Shown in pieces: positions 1-12,023 of a stretch of 64,000 bases of DNA. How positions within the stretch are numbered: position 1 is the first letter of the stretch; each line of letters begins with the position of its first letter. This DNA is from Anastatus disparis (lineage: Eukaryota > Arthropoda > Insecta > Hymenoptera > Eupelmidae). The translations under genes were made by a program, and so were the position numbers. A model generated the notes under the pieces. That model did not search any database. It saw nothing but the letters and a program-made list of their open reading frames with translations, and was not told the origin of the DNA. Where the stretch lies: the NCBI GenBank assembly GCA_017163975.1, contig JAFFSR010000291.1, positions 3,043,001 to 3,107,000 on the forward strand, read 5' to 3'.

Positions 1-118
1 CATTTCTCGTCAACTCGAACGCGCGAACACATCTAAACATGTACTTGAGATTTGTATTTATATATATGGGACCGTTTCTGTCAATTTGCATGCACGCACA
101 CACATGGGAGTAGTTATA

Positions 119-238
119 GGGGCACCATGGACCGTCACAACAAACCCCCACTCTACCACCTCAAAGATTACTGACCACTAGGTCAATAATCTCTGAGAAG
201 GCGAAGTAGGGGCTTGTTATGACGATTCATGATCCCCC
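119..238. mobile_element. Short hairpin MITE
   Basis: About 55 bases starting GGGGCACCATGGACCGTCAC are repeated in inverted form ending at the GATCCCCC block, with only a few bases between the arms. The element has no coding capacity. Superfamily not assigned; the flanks give no clear target duplication. Confidence 0.6.
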
Positions 239-290
239 TGAATTTAAATAAATAAATAAATATATTAATAAATTAATACACAATATTTAG

Positions 291-840
<550 letters not shown>

Positions 841-1068
841 ATTGTTTATTATTTTTATATATTCAAAATTTTTTGTTTTTTTCACTAACACTAAGATTAA
901 TAGTATATCTTTATTTATTTATTTACGTCGACATACGCACACACATACACACACACTCTCACACGCACATTAAGACTCATAAATTTTACACACAAAATTA
1001 AAAATAATATTTTTACATTTTATGTATAAGCACTAAAATTCATAAATTTATAAAACTAAAACTCACAC

Positions 1069-1935
1069 TTAAATTATAATATAATTTTGGCAGTGCACCA
1101 GATCCAGCGCACAACCCGGGCAAAGCCACAACCCGCACGAATCACACCTTTGCCACAGACGGACACTCTGTCTATAAAAGGGCTTCGCACAGCCCCAGCA
1201 CACGTCATGACCTCTACGTGGGCGTTCTAATGTGGGATCCGCGCGACGATGAGGTCGAGGTATTATCCTCTCCAATTCTTGTCGTTGCTCTCTTACTCTC
1301 CTTAAATCCCGTTGTAGACGTCGTAAACTACGCTTTCTCTCTAAACGTAATTTTGCAATACGTGCACGCCAATAGAGGCGTACTACACCAAGCACATGGT
1401 GTTGACGAGCCTCATCTGCTCGACACCTATGGTAGCGTTGTACCAATTCGGCCTCATCTACTTCTTCATCCTCCTCATCTTCTTCTTCTACCTCCATCGC
1501 CTGTGGAGCATAATCAGGATCAACTTCATCTTCATTGGACTCGTATCCTGAGTCGTTGCTGCCTTCTTCTTCTAGATTATTATTTTCCATTTCTTCTCTG
1601 CCTTCTGCTATCTCATTTTGTGCCAACACTTCTCTGCCTTCTTCAATCTCATTTTGCAGCATCACTTCTCTGTCTTCTTCTACCTCATTTTGCTGCATCA
1701 CTGCTCCACCTTCTTCTACCTCATTTTGCACTATCACATCGTTCACCACTTCGTTCACTGGGTTGTCCAATATCACCCAGTAATTGGGCACAAAAACATT
1801 AGCTACACCGTAATTAATGAAATTTACGAGTGGTGCTATATTCACCGAGTTCTCAAGTACCTGGACATCGTCGTCCAGTACTTGAACTTCGTCGTCGTCG
1901 TCGATGACGATCGGTGATGGTGGTTGATTGAACAT
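1069..1935 (-). CDS. Unknown acidic protein with C-terminal Cys cluster
   Basis: This is an intact 288-residue single-exon frame that I do not recognise. Seen: two or three short hydrophobic-acidic motifs near the N-terminus (IVIDDDDE at residues 9-16, VQVLDDD at 17-23) that look like SUMO-interaction motifs; four 12-residue repeats at 70-117 beginning QNE(V/I); a strongly acidic stretch at 120-163; a basic, probably helical and coiled segment at 186-222; and a C-terminal metal-binding-like cluster C-x2-C-x14-C-x2-C-x4-C-x2-C-x6-C (residues 246-282). The C-terminal third is markedly GC-richer than its surroundings. The cluster has no histidine and does not fit canonical RING spacing; it could equally be a transposase-type cysteine domain. 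The start is the first Met after a stop-rich leader. A function linking SUMO binding and ubiquitin or chromatin is only an inference. Confidence 0.6.
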   Translation of the reverse strand: MFNQPPSPIVIDDDDEVQVLDDDVQVLENSVNIAPLVNFINYGVANVFVPNYWVILDNPVNEVVNDVIVQNEVEEGGAVMQQNEVEEDREVMLQNEIEEGREVLAQNEIAEGREEMENNNLEEEGSNDSGYESNEDEVDPDYAPQAMEVEEEDEEDEEVDEAELVQRYHRCRADEARQHHVLGVVRLYWRARIAKLRLERKRSLRRLQRDLRRVREQRQELERIIPRPHRRADPTLERPRRGHDVCWGCAKPFYRQSVRLWQRCDSCGLWLCPGCALDLVHCQNYIII

Positions 1936-2000
1936 TTTTCTTTTTGATTATTACAGATTGTCGACTTATCGAGGACTGATCGCGGCTCCAAGTCCACGAT

Positions 2001-2013
2001 CATAAAAAGTATA
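2001..2013 (-). promoter_or_regulatory. Possible TATA-like element
   Basis: On the minus strand the sequence reads TATACTTTTTATG about 70 bases before the start codon of the unknown gene at 1935. Distance and composition fit a core promoter, but such AT-rich words are common here, so support is weak. Confidence 0.25.
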
Positions 2014-2686
2014 ATTCCCACCCCAAATGCTTAAAAATATTTTCAAGTTCGCACGGTAAAATTAATAGTTTGACACTTTTTCCTCGTAGAAAAGATTCGA
2101 ACTGCAGTTTTAAGAATCATATTCTACAGTAAAGTTAAAATTAAGAATTATATTACAAATTTAAGACGCAAAATTGATATTAGAGAAAACACATGATACC
2201 CCAATCTATAGAAAAAGTTTTTATTCTATCACTAACTCGGTGTACAGTGATGATTTGTCTAAAATAACCCTAACGTAGTGTGAGAAAAGAATTTAATAAA
2301 GAAGACCCAAGGTCGCTGATTTTGTAAAATAACAAAATTTTTATCTGTGGTTTACAAGAATAAACTCACAAGACTTTGGAATGAATTTAATTCGTATATT
2401 CACTTGAAAATAATGATAAAATTTAGAACATTACACGTAATAAAGCTATTACGTTTAATTGAATTTAATTTTAAAAAACCTATCAACTATCGGTTATTAA
2501 CGATATTAAAATGATAAAAAGTATAGCATTAGATAGACAGTAAAGTTTTGTATTCAAAATAAATTTAAATTTATAAAAATCAATAATTATCGGGAATTAA
2601 CGATATTAAAATGATAAAAAAAGTATCAGGAGAGCAGAAGGCAAAAGAAAGTATAACATTAACTTAACATTAAGTTAGATAGACAG
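2014..2686. other. AT-rich gap, no gene
   Basis: I see no coding signal. The words GAATTAACGATATTAAAATG and AGTATA(A/G)CATTA each occur twice (around 2500 and 2600), so part of the stretch is a short local duplication. Confidence 0.5.
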
Positions 2687-2839
2687 TACACTGAAAAAAA
2701 AACCCGAAGCCAGCGCTGCGAAGTTAATCTGAGCGGTTGCATGCGAACAACATTCGAAGCGAGCGATTACAGAAAATCGTAATGTATGAATGCGTAACCA
2801 TGTCGCTGTAAATAATTACGACTTTCTGTGTAAACGATT

Positions 2840-3150
2840 ACGCTAATCCGAGCAGAGCGCCACAACTGTGTTGCGAGCACGCTTGCTCCGACTTTCCGGC
2901 ATCGCGCGTGCAGAAAGCCGAAACCAAGCACTGCGGCAGAGCAGCGAGCTTGCTTGCTCCGACTCTCCGGCATCGCGCGTGCAGAAAGCCGAGACCAAGC
3001 ACAGCGGCAGAGCTGCGAGCACGCTCTCTTTGACTCTGCGGCATTTCTCATGCAGAAAGCCGAGACCAAGGGTAACGACAGAGTTACAGGCTCGCTCACT
3101 TTGAATTTCTGAACATTGACGTACCAAAAGCGAGGCCAAGCACTCTAAAC
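2840..3150. repeat. 71-bp GC-rich tandem repeat, left arm
   Basis: The words GTGCAGAAAGCCGA recur at exact 71-base steps (2911, 2982, 3053), with a degenerate fourth unit to about 3150. The units are GC-rich in an AT-rich element. Because 71 is not a multiple of three, each strand and frame shows overlapping Ser/Arg/Ala/Cys-rich frames that are repeat artefacts. Confidence 0.8.
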
Positions 3151-4127
3151 GTTAAAAATTTACATTTAAAAAAGCAAAATTTCTTTTTTTCTTTTTTTTG
3201 TAAGTTTTAACACTTTATGTGAAGTATAATTTATTTAAGTAAAATTCTATAATATTATAAAAATTAAATTTTATTTCATAAAATTCTATTTAAAATGTTT
3301 CTTAACTTAAAAATTGATGTGATATTTTACTTTTACCATTATTCGCCTGAGTATATTAATGTAATAATGTAAATTTATAATTTTGATTTATTTTTAATAC
3401 CTTATTTGTGCGATTATTAGTGTTTTTATACCTTTGAATTGATTTTAACTTTATTTTAATCCTTCTTATTTTTTTTTATATTTATAGATTTATTAGGACA
3501 TTTTGAAACTCAGAAAGTTCAAAGTAATTTGAAAAAAAAAATTCTTTAGGTATTTATAAGTAGTCATTATTGACTTATTCTTTATAAACTATATTATTGT
3601 ATTGTTGCAAGTTTCTTATTCAAATGGAGTTGGCTTGGCGTTAGAGGGAAGATATTTACTATTGATTTTTGGGTCGTAGTTCCAATTTTAAATACAATAA
3701 TTTCAAAAAAGTAGCAGCGTTATTTCTTTTATCTTTTATAAATATTATATATATATAGCTTATTAAATTGCATTTGTTAATTGTTTAACGTATTTTTAAG
3801 AAAATGATATTTATTATAATATTTTATATATAATATTTATTCAATTGAGTAAGGATGAATGTAATTTTATACTTTCTTAAAGTTTATAACGATATAAAAA
3901 GTATATACCGGTTCTAAGTACATTTATTAATTCTTTTGTAGCTTTGAAGTAAAATGAGATTTATTAAATTGAAAAGTAAACATATTGATCAAAAACGAAC
4001 CAAAATGTTTTCGCTAAAAAAACTTTTATTATGTAGCCAATGTTTTTAGATCGTATCTAACTACCCTCTTCAGAACTAATGAAAATTCACTATATTTTAT
4101 ATTGAAAATTTAAAATAATAAAGTACA

Positions 4128-4260
4128 CAGTGGAAAAAATTTGTAATTTTAACACACATAAGTGTTACAAATGAAACACAAATTTTTTTTATGTAATTTT
4201 CAAAATTAAAATGTTAACATAAAAATTTTAACTTTCTTAAATTTCTTAACAGAAATATTT
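4128..4260. repeat. Copy of interspersed repeat also at 54708
   Basis: ACACAGTGGAAAAAA followed by AACACACATAAGTGTTACA is shared with 54708-54850 in the same orientation. A related end, rich in AAAATTTTTGTGT words, appears at 56230-56440 and finishes TTTTTTACAGTGTA. Confidence 0.5.
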
Positions 4261-4665
4261 TTATTGTTTAAAGTTTTTTTAAAATTAATAATTTAATGAA
4301 TTTTTTATTCAAGACTATCAAACCAAAATAAAAATTTAATAGAAACATCTTTGTTAGAAATATCTAGAATGTAATTAAATTTTTAGAAATTACAATATGT
4401 AGATTTTTTAGTTTACTTGATTAGTGAAAAATTACTATTCAATATACACAATAACTGCCCAAGTTATTTTATTATTTAACGGCTTAAATAATTTTTTTTT
4501 ATTTTTAAAGAATAATTAAATTTTAGTGACAACGGGGAAATAACTGAAAACTTCTTAATTCATAAAAAAGTATGAAAAATAGTCATTTTATAATCAATCA
4601 TAATAATTTTTTCTCCAAACGTATTAAATTTTGAAGAAAACGTAATAAATATTTTATCAGATATC

Positions 4666-4721
<56 letters not shown>

Positions 4722-5278
4722 CCATTAGACGACATAAAAATCAATTGTAAATATCATATCTTCCCTCATACACCAAGAGAACTACATTCGTATACGAAAT
4801 TTGTAACAATACAGTCATATAGTTTATAAAGAATAACTTAATAAATGACTACTTATAAATATCTAGACAAATTTTTTGTAAATTACTTTGAATTATCTAA
4901 GTTTAATTTTATGATTATTGGAATTGTAACTTTACCATCTATAAGAGAAACTGAAATCGTTACGCTTGACGAGTACATTTTATTCATCATCAGCTTTATA
5001 AAAATACGAATTTATAAAAATACGAATATATAAAAATACGATAGATTAAAATAAAGTTAAAATCAATTCAAAGGTATAAAAGCACTAATAATCGCACAAA
5101 TAAGGTATTAAAAATAAATCAAAATTATAAATTTACATTATTACATTAATATACTCAGGCGAATAATGGTAAAAGTAAAATATCACATCAATTTTTAAGT
5201 TAAGAAACATTTTAAATAGAATTTTATGAAATAAAATTTAATTTTTATAATATTATAGAATTTTACTTAAATAAATTA

Positions 5279-5651
5279 CCCTGTTGAAAAAAATCAGGTG
5301 ATAAATCACCTGATTTATCAGGTGATTTATCATGCCAAAACATCATGTAACGATTTTTTTGGTTTTTACACGTTTCAAACAATGCTTAGTCGATTCAAAA
5401 CATTTTTTGAAAATTTTTGACATTTTTGAACTTAGAAATTTTTTTGTAAAATTAGTCAAAATTTTTTCTAAGACCAAATTATTTAAAAAATTTTCTAAGT
5501 TCAAAATTTTCAAAAATTTTTAAAAACTGTTCTGAATTGAATAAGTATGGTTTGAAACGTGTAAAAACCAAAAAAATCGTTACATGATGTTTTGGCATGA
5601 TAAATCACCTGATAAATCAGGTGATTTGTCACCTGATTTTTTTCACCAGGG
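5279..5651. mobile_element. MITE nested in the 2689-6191 arm
   Basis: Ends are CCCTGTTGAAAAAAATC and its inverse with CACCAGGG; target duplication TA at 5277-5278 and 5652-5653. The homologous site in the other arm of the host element (about 3221-3240) is empty and carries a single TA, which fixes both borders. The outer part is built from copies of TGATAAATCACC; the middle is a second inverted repeat containing CATCATGTAACGATTTTTTT. Confidence 0.9.
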
Positions 5652-5739
5652 TATACTTCACATAAAGTGTTAAAACTTACAAAAAAAAGAAAAAAAGAAA
5701 TTTTGCTTTTTTAAATGTAAATTTTTAACGTTTAGAGTG

Positions 5740-6050
5740 CTTGGCCTCGCTTTTGGTACGTCAATGTTCAGAAATTCAAAGTGAGCGAGCCTGTAACTCT
5801 GTCGTTACCCTTGGTCTCGGCTTTCTGCATGAGAAATGCCGCAGAGTCAAAGAGAGCGTGCTCGCAGCTCTGCCGCTGTGCTTGGTCTCGGCTTTCTGCA
5901 CGCGCGATGCCGGAGAGTCGGAGCAAGCAAGCTCGCAGCTCTGCCGCAGTGCTTGGTTTCGGCTTTCTGCACGCGCGATGCCGGAAAGTCGGAGCAAGCG
6001 TGCTCGCAACACAGTTGTGGCGCTCTGCTCGGATTAGCGTAATCGTTTAC
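5740..6050. repeat. 71-bp GC-rich tandem repeat, right arm
   Basis: This is the inverted partner of 2840-3150, with the same units and very few differences (for example one codon-sized change near 5935), showing that the arms have stayed nearly identical. Confidence 0.8.
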
Positions 6051-6193
6051 ACAGAAAGTCGTAATTATTTACAGCGACATGGTTACGCATTCATACATTA
6101 CGATTTTCTGTAATCACTCGCTTCGAATGTTGTTCGCATGCAACCGCTCAGATTAACTTCGCAGCGCTGGCTTCGGGTTTTTTTTTCAGTGTA

Positions 6194-6790
6194 AAGTACT
6201 CGATAGATTTGTTCTAAAAATTGCAGGGAAATTATTTGCGACTGCCGAAAGAAGGGAAATTTTCAAAAATTCATTTTCATAGCGTAGTTTTAATTTTAGA
6301 GCATTTTTAAAATTTAGAAAAAGAAATTTTGAAAAGAAAATTTTATTTATTTAACCAGTTAGATCTCGAAAATTACTCGATGGATTCGCTTCAAATTTTG
6401 TATACCATCTATGTTTTTGTATAACTAGACGGAAAGCTATTGAAAATTGGTATTCATAGTGTAGTTTTTTTTTATAGGGCCATTTTAAGAATTTGAAAAA
6501 AATTTTCGATTTTTAATTTTTTTTGTATTTTACGTAAGTTACTTGATGAATTTGCTTTGAGATTTCCATGGGAATAATTTGCATCTGCCAAAAGAAGGAT
6601 AACTTTTATAAACCGATCTTCTTAGCGTAGTTTTCATTTTAGAAAATTTTAAAAATTTTATTAGATTTGCTCTAAAATGTGTATACAAGCTATTTGCTAC
6701 TGTCTTTATGAACCAAGTTTAAAAAAAATAATTTTCTTAGCGAAGCTTTTTGATCACTTCTTTTGATTTCTGAGTAACTCTTGAAAATTT
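6194..6790. repeat. ~170-bp diverged tandem array (left copy)
   Basis: Units share TAGCGTAGTTTT(A/C)ATTTTAGA and a Met-poor AT-rich body. The motif falls at 6281, 6458, 6624 and 6739. The same units recur inverted at about 52000-54440. No coding capacity. Confidence 0.75.
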
Positions 6791-7929
6791 ATAATAGTAC
6801 TACTGATTTAGATGTTGACTTCGTTCTTTTAAAGTACAAATTTATTAATTAATATTAATGTTAGACAATTTTTTTATATTAGAATCATATTTAAATAAAT
6901 TTAAAAAAAATAATGAAACTCAAAGAGTTCTATGAGAAAGCATTCCGCCAAAGCACTTGGCAGCGTTTTATGTATTACAAAAGAAAAAAAATATTATTAA
7001 AATATTTTTAATGTTTATATTCAATGTTTTATATAGTTTAATGTACACTAACGATATGCATAAACATTGAAACCTTTACGAATAGCGAGCATCACATATC
7101 GAAGGAGTAATTAGAAGTGAGGTTGAGAAGTCGCGCGCGGGCACACAGAAATATGGTCAGCTTTTCAAATCATGCTTACTGGACTTTGCATAAAAATAAA
7201 TAAAAAAAGGTTTTAAAAATAATTTTTTCATGTTTATTATAAAATTTAACTGTTTTATTATAATATATTTCATTTTATATTACGTAATTGTATTTTTAAA
7301 AGTAATCAATCATCTTGAAAGATTGTACCTCTCCTTAAGATTTTTCTTAAGGAATCCGCAATAAGTGCTAAGAAATGAATAGAATAATTAAAAAGTTTTT
7401 TTTTACGAAAAATTAATTGATATGATGTAGAATTAATTTTTGCAAATTAAAGATTGATCTTTCGACTTTATTATGACATTTTTTTCTTTCAGTTTTTTTA
7501 TAAAATTCATTTTATAAAAACAATTAAATATAAGAACACAGTGTTCGGGACAGGCTCAGTAATCGGGACTCTGACTCTATCTCTGAAGTCCGAGCTATTC
7601 TATCAAGAAACTCCGAGCTATACTACTCTAACTCTAAACTCCGAACAGTAAGAGTCTATGTCACTCCGAATAAAAATTAGTGATATAGAATTTAAATATG
7701 CCAAACATTCTTTATGTTAATAACTGCGTAGATGTTTTGAAGAAGCGATGAACTAAATCAACAGATTTTTTAGTAATAGTTTAATAAATTTAATAAAGTA
7801 TAAATCATTTGCAAAAACTTTAACAATATACTTTTGATAAATTTTTACATTCATGCAAAAATTTTCATTATATATATATATACGTACATACACTAGTACA
7901 TGTATATATCATAAAAGTGAAATTAGTAA
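6791..7929. other. AT-rich gap, no gene
   Basis: At 6918-6975 the sequence is the inverse of 51715-51780 (TGAGAAAGCATT...GCACTTGGCAGCG). A GC-rich patch at 7545-7660 repeats CTCCGAGCTAT. No convincing gene. Confidence 0.5.
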
Positions 7930-8460
7930 AAAGGCCATCATGAACAGATTCAACAGACAAGAAATATAGAAACACTTTTTTGTAATTATATATAAATTTC
8001 CTATGTATTGTAATTATTTATCATTTGTCGATTTATTCTTGAAACGAACATTGATTATTATTTTTTGTTTCTTTCTCCTTCTCTTTTAACTGTTGCTCAT
8101 CATTATGTAATAAAGTTCGCTAACTACTAGATCTAGTGTGGGTTGAAAGTTTGTTACCTGTAGGAGCTCTCAAGTTTCTGCATTCTTTCATTGGTAAAAA
8201 AAACATTTGTTTTATTAATTAACAAATTTAGATTTTCTTTCCTGGTTTAATGGCAATTTGAATATAAGTTTAAATTTAATTTTTCTATTTTTAAAATCAT
8301 ATAAATGACTTTCTAAAATCTTTTTTTCCTAATAAATGCATATTATCATAACAGAAAATGCTTAAAGAAAATTTATTTTGGAAGGTCACTCTGTGAAATA
8401 ATTTTTTTCCAATTTTATATTAATATATTATTGCATTTTTATTTTTAAAATAAAAAATTA
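7930..8460. repeat. 530-bp block inverted relative to 49935-50485
   Basis: The block begins GGCCATCATGA(A/G)CAGATTC and matches the reverse complement of 49935-50485 over about 530 bases with moderate divergence and small indels. No coding frame is conserved. Confidence 0.8.
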
Positions 8461-8467
8461 ATTTCGT

Positions 8468-8714
8468 TCGATATCCAAGAGAGTTATCCAGTTGCCATCA
8501 TCCAGATAGATTTCCAGTAGGATATCCAGTTGGATATCTAGTTCGATATCCTACTGGATATCCTATTGGAAATCCATGTGGATAGTGCGCAACCGGATAA
8601 TTCTCCTGGATATCTGACGAAATCCAAGTCAGATCTAAGTCATCCAGTTCGACATCCACTTAGATATCCACTTAGATATCCAGTTGGATATTCAACTAGT
8701 TTTTTACAACAGGG
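8468..8714. mobile_element. GATATCC-word MITE, left end missing
   Basis: Composed of repeats of GGATATCCAACTGGATATCC-like words with end TTTTTTACAACAGGG at 8714 and TA after it. It matches the complete element at 52509-52842. The expected CCCTGTTG left end is not present, so the copy is truncated. Confidence 0.7.
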
Positions 8715-8966
8715 TATCTCTGTTATTTTTTGTTTTTAGTCATTATTAAACTGATGAATACTATTTCATCTTTATTATTACTTTTAAAAAAGTACATTTT
8801 AGGCGAGTTTAGGTACAGTATTCTTTAGAACATTGTTTCTAAATATTTTATTTCATTTAATGTAACTACATACATCATATTTTTTTTTAAATTTCAGCGC
8901 TTGAAAGTACTGAAATAAATTCAGTAATCATCATCAAGGTTATACTTTTTATTTTTTATCTATCTA

Positions 8967-9640
8967 TAGTTTTTGCTTAAGAAAATTTTGAAATCAATCA
9001 AGCAATCGTCGAGTACTTCTGTATTGAATTCTTTTTTTTTAATAATATGAAATTCATAAAATGTTCAATTTATATTCTCTTTGATCTTTGATAGATGAAT
9101 GTTTGGAAAAACTTTGCCAAATATATTATAAAAATAAGTAATTATTGAGATGAAGATAGCGATGATGATGCACATTAAAATTGAAAGAAAAATGATATGA
9201 TAGATAAACTTTTTATTTCATTTATGAGTGTATATTAATATTTAAATATTGACGAACATTTTATAGTTTTTTTTATAGCTGATCTTTGTGATATCTATTT
9301 TATTGCTGATAAGAGACATATTTAATAAAAAATTTCCGAAAAGTTGAACTTTAACGTTTCGGAAATTTTTTATTGAATATTCTGCGGTTGAAGATTAAAA
9401 CTGTGGGATTATATTTCCAAAAACTTGGCAGAAGGGCCATTAGCTTCTAATAACTTATATTTAAGAATTTGCTGCCATCAGCTTCAAAATTATTTATGCC
9501 TTTTTAAAATTTAACCATTTTAATACTTTTAATGAAATTATGCATTCTCTATCTCATCATACTATCTTTTTATTTTGAAGTGCTGTAAAATATATTAAAT
9601 TTTACTAAATATCTAAAATATAACTTGCCAGGCCCGTGGA
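8967..9640. repeat. 670-bp block inverted relative to 43738-44400
   Basis: It runs from the segment around GATTTCAAAA (inverse at 44391) to CTTGCCAGGCCCGTGGATTA (inverse at 43739). It contains a hairpin at 9331-9376 (AAATTTCCGAAA...TTTCGGAAATTT) kept in both copies. Confidence 0.8.
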
Positions 9641-10364
9641 TTAATATTTTATGGTGTAATTAGTAATAATTATGAGGTTTATAAAATAAAGATAAGTGAG
9701 AGAAAACTAAGAATATTTATTTTTTCGTGTTACGTCACATACATTACAAAAAATTATTATCGAGCTGAAAATAGAATTTTATTTATTTTATTAGTCTTAC
9801 TCACATTTTTACCAGGGGATTTTAATATTATTAATATTCTTTGAATATTGAAAACTACTATCCCTTAGATCTAAATAACGATCGAACGACGATGACGGAG
9901 AACTATAGCTCTTTAGAGTTTAACTTGTTTGTTTACTTTTAATTGCGCTCTTCTTTATCTGTCTTTGTTTTACTATAGCAGAGCGGAGAAGGTTTGCCTA
10001 CTTGTAGCAGTGCGCTGACTCTACTCTACCTCTCTAAAGACATATATTTTTGTCCTCAGGCCGCAAAATAAATTTTTGTATCCCCTGTACGGAGCACAAA
10101 ATAGTGTATTCTTGTCCTAGGCCGCAAAAGAAAAATGTGCATATTTAATGTATTATTTTAATAAAAGTTTGCAGAAAAACGTTCTCGACGTTGCTGATTC
10201 TTGGAATTGAATTGAATGAACTGCTCGCATTCCTTAATATCGCTATCCTTTTCTTACATATACTGTACTGGATATGCGTTAACGAATAATGTGGACTCAA
10301 TATATGTATATTATGAAAGATAAGGAGAGAGCGAGGAAAAGACATAGTTACAAGTTTCGCGTGA
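9641..10364. other. Gap, no gene
   Basis: Mostly AT-rich. At 10050-10125 the words TTTTTGTCCT(C)AGGCCGCAAAA occur twice about 60 bases apart. No coding frame supported. Confidence 0.4.
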
Positions 10365-10690
10365 TAAAACTTTTTTTTTTTCTTTTTTAGATAGTATTTT
10401 TCAATTATAATTTTTATAGTTTATCTTCGTTTTATATTTTGTTGTATTTTTGCTCAATTTTTATATTATATTTGAACAATTATTAGTTGTTTTTATAATC
10501 GAATTTTTTTCATTCTATTTTTTTAAAACTTTTTTTTTCTTTTTTTAAATAATATTTTTTAATTATAATTTTTATAGTTTAGCTTTATTTTATATTTTAC
10601 TATATTTTTGTTTAAATTTAATGTTATACTTTAACAGTTATTAGTGGTTTTTATAATAGAATTTTTTATATTGTATCTTTTTATTGCATT
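10365..10690. repeat. T-rich tandem duplication (~165 bp x2)
   Basis: The unit starting AACTTTTTTTTTTCTTTTTT and containing AATTATAATTTTTATAGTTT occurs at about 10365-10528 and again at 10529-10690, followed by further decayed AAGAATTAT(T/C)A copies up to 10780. Confidence 0.75.
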
Positions 10691-10818
10691 TTAAGAATTA
10701 TTAGTTATTTATTATTTATAATTAAATTTTTTTAATAAATTTTTTTATATTTTAAGAATTATCAATTATTTTTTTATAGATGGGGGCTCCGCCCCAGCTT
10801 CCGCTTAACGGCCTTTGG

Positions 10819-10968
10819 ACAAAAAATAGTATATGCAGTCACGGCCACAAACGTATCATTCTTGCTCGTGCAGCTGGAGCAGCCTCGCTACGCTCGGCCC
10901 CTCAGCATGCACTCGCCAAGAATGATACGTTTTGGGGCCTTGACGCATAATATACTATTAGTGTTTTG
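10819..10968. mobile_element. Hairpin MITE with GC-rich tip
   Basis: Arms pair from ACAAAAAATAGTATATGC to GCATAATATACTATTAGTG and include AAACGTATCATTCTTG and its inverse. The tip carries CCTCGCTACGCTCGG. The ends resemble those of 29809-29945. Just before it, 10781-10803 holds GGGGGCTCCGCCCC. Confidence 0.7.
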
Positions 10969-11182
10969 CTCCGAACGTTGTTCAACAAGACTGTAGAATA
11001 TTTGCCAATACACTTCAATATAGTGTGGCATATGCAATAATATTCCATACTATAGAGTATTTTAAAGTTGTATACTCCATTGTATAGTGTATTGTTAACT
11101 GAATATACTTTAGTTATGAGCAGGGCGGTATGACACCCCAATACCCATCTAGCTAGCTCCATGGGTATTCTACCGAATACGA

Positions 11183-11834
11183 CACATTTATATTATACAT
11201 CTGTACTGTTATAAATAGAATGCTTACTCACCCTGAATCACACTATTTATAACTTGTAATAAAAAAAATGTTATTACAAAGTATCAACCATTATTTCAAA
11301 CAAATTTGTCAGGATGTACATTCATACATGTTTTAAAGTACCCGGTTGAAAAAATCCATATGAATTTTTATATGAATTTTTAATCTGAATTTTTTATATG
11401 AATTTTTTATATATTCAATATATATTTTTGTTTCATTTTTTTTATATTAAAAAATTCATATAAAAAATTGCAGATAGGATTTTGAAGTTTTTTCATACTT
11501 TTCCCATATGAAAATAATGAGATGATCACCATGATTATTATTCATTTGAATTTTTTATATGAATTTTTGAATTTATAAAAATGAAACAAAAATGCTTATT
11601 GAATATATGAATAATTCATATGAAAAATTTATATTGAAAGTTCAAATAAAAATTCATATGAATTTTTTCAACCGGGTACTTTAAAACATGTATGAAAGTA
11701 TATCCTGACAAATTTGTTTGAAATAATGATTGATTCTTTGTAATAACTTTTTTTTTATTACAAGTTATAAATATTGTGATTCAGGGTGAGTGAGCATTCT
11801 ATTTATAACAGTACAGATATATAATATAAATGTG
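11183..11834. mobile_element. Palindromic element split at its centre
   Basis: The outer arms 11183-11340 and 11677-11834 are inverted copies of about 158 bases each (CACATTTATATTATA...AAAGTA and its inverse). Exactly at the dyad, AAAGTACTTT, another element has inserted. No coding capacity. Confidence 0.8.
11341..11676. mobile_element. ATATGAAT-word MITE at a palindrome centre
   Basis: Ends are CCCGGTTGAAAAAATCC and the inverse, flanked by TA on both sides. The interior is built from ATATGAATTTTT and its inverse. It shares the CCC(T/G)GTTGAAAAAA terminus with the nested MITE at 5279-5651. Confidence 0.8.
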
Positions 11835-12023
11835 AATAACAGGTAAATTATCATATTCTTTTATAGACTTAACGTATGATAGACCCTGACTTAAATTTTC
11901 ATTTCTCAAGTCTTATTAAAATTAAAGTATCTATTGATCTATATGGGTGATTCTATGCTAACAGGTAATCACATGTAATCGTTTAATAAACTATCAATAC
12001 AAGGTTCAAATATTATTAACCAC

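Larger units (their letters stand above)
2689..6191. mobile_element. Large foldback element, CACTG termini
   Basis: The element starts CACTGAAAAAAAAACCCG and ends with its inverse, flanked on both sides by TA (2687-2688 and 6192-6193). The inverted arms run about 770 bases: 2689-3461 and about 5047-6191, the right arm being longer because a MITE sits inside it (5279-5651). The interior (3465-5040) is AT-rich, non-coding, and carries a (TA)n/(AAT)n microsatellite at about 4670-4722. CACTG ends with a 2-bp duplication suggest CACTA-related mobilisation; TA would also fit Tc1/mariner. No transposase is encoded. Confidence 0.8.

Noticed and set aside
2767..3139. Overlapping Ser/Arg/Cys-rich frames, repeated at 5741-6113
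   Set aside because: They result from a GC-rich 71-bp tandem repeat read in several frames, mirrored in the other arm of a palindrome.
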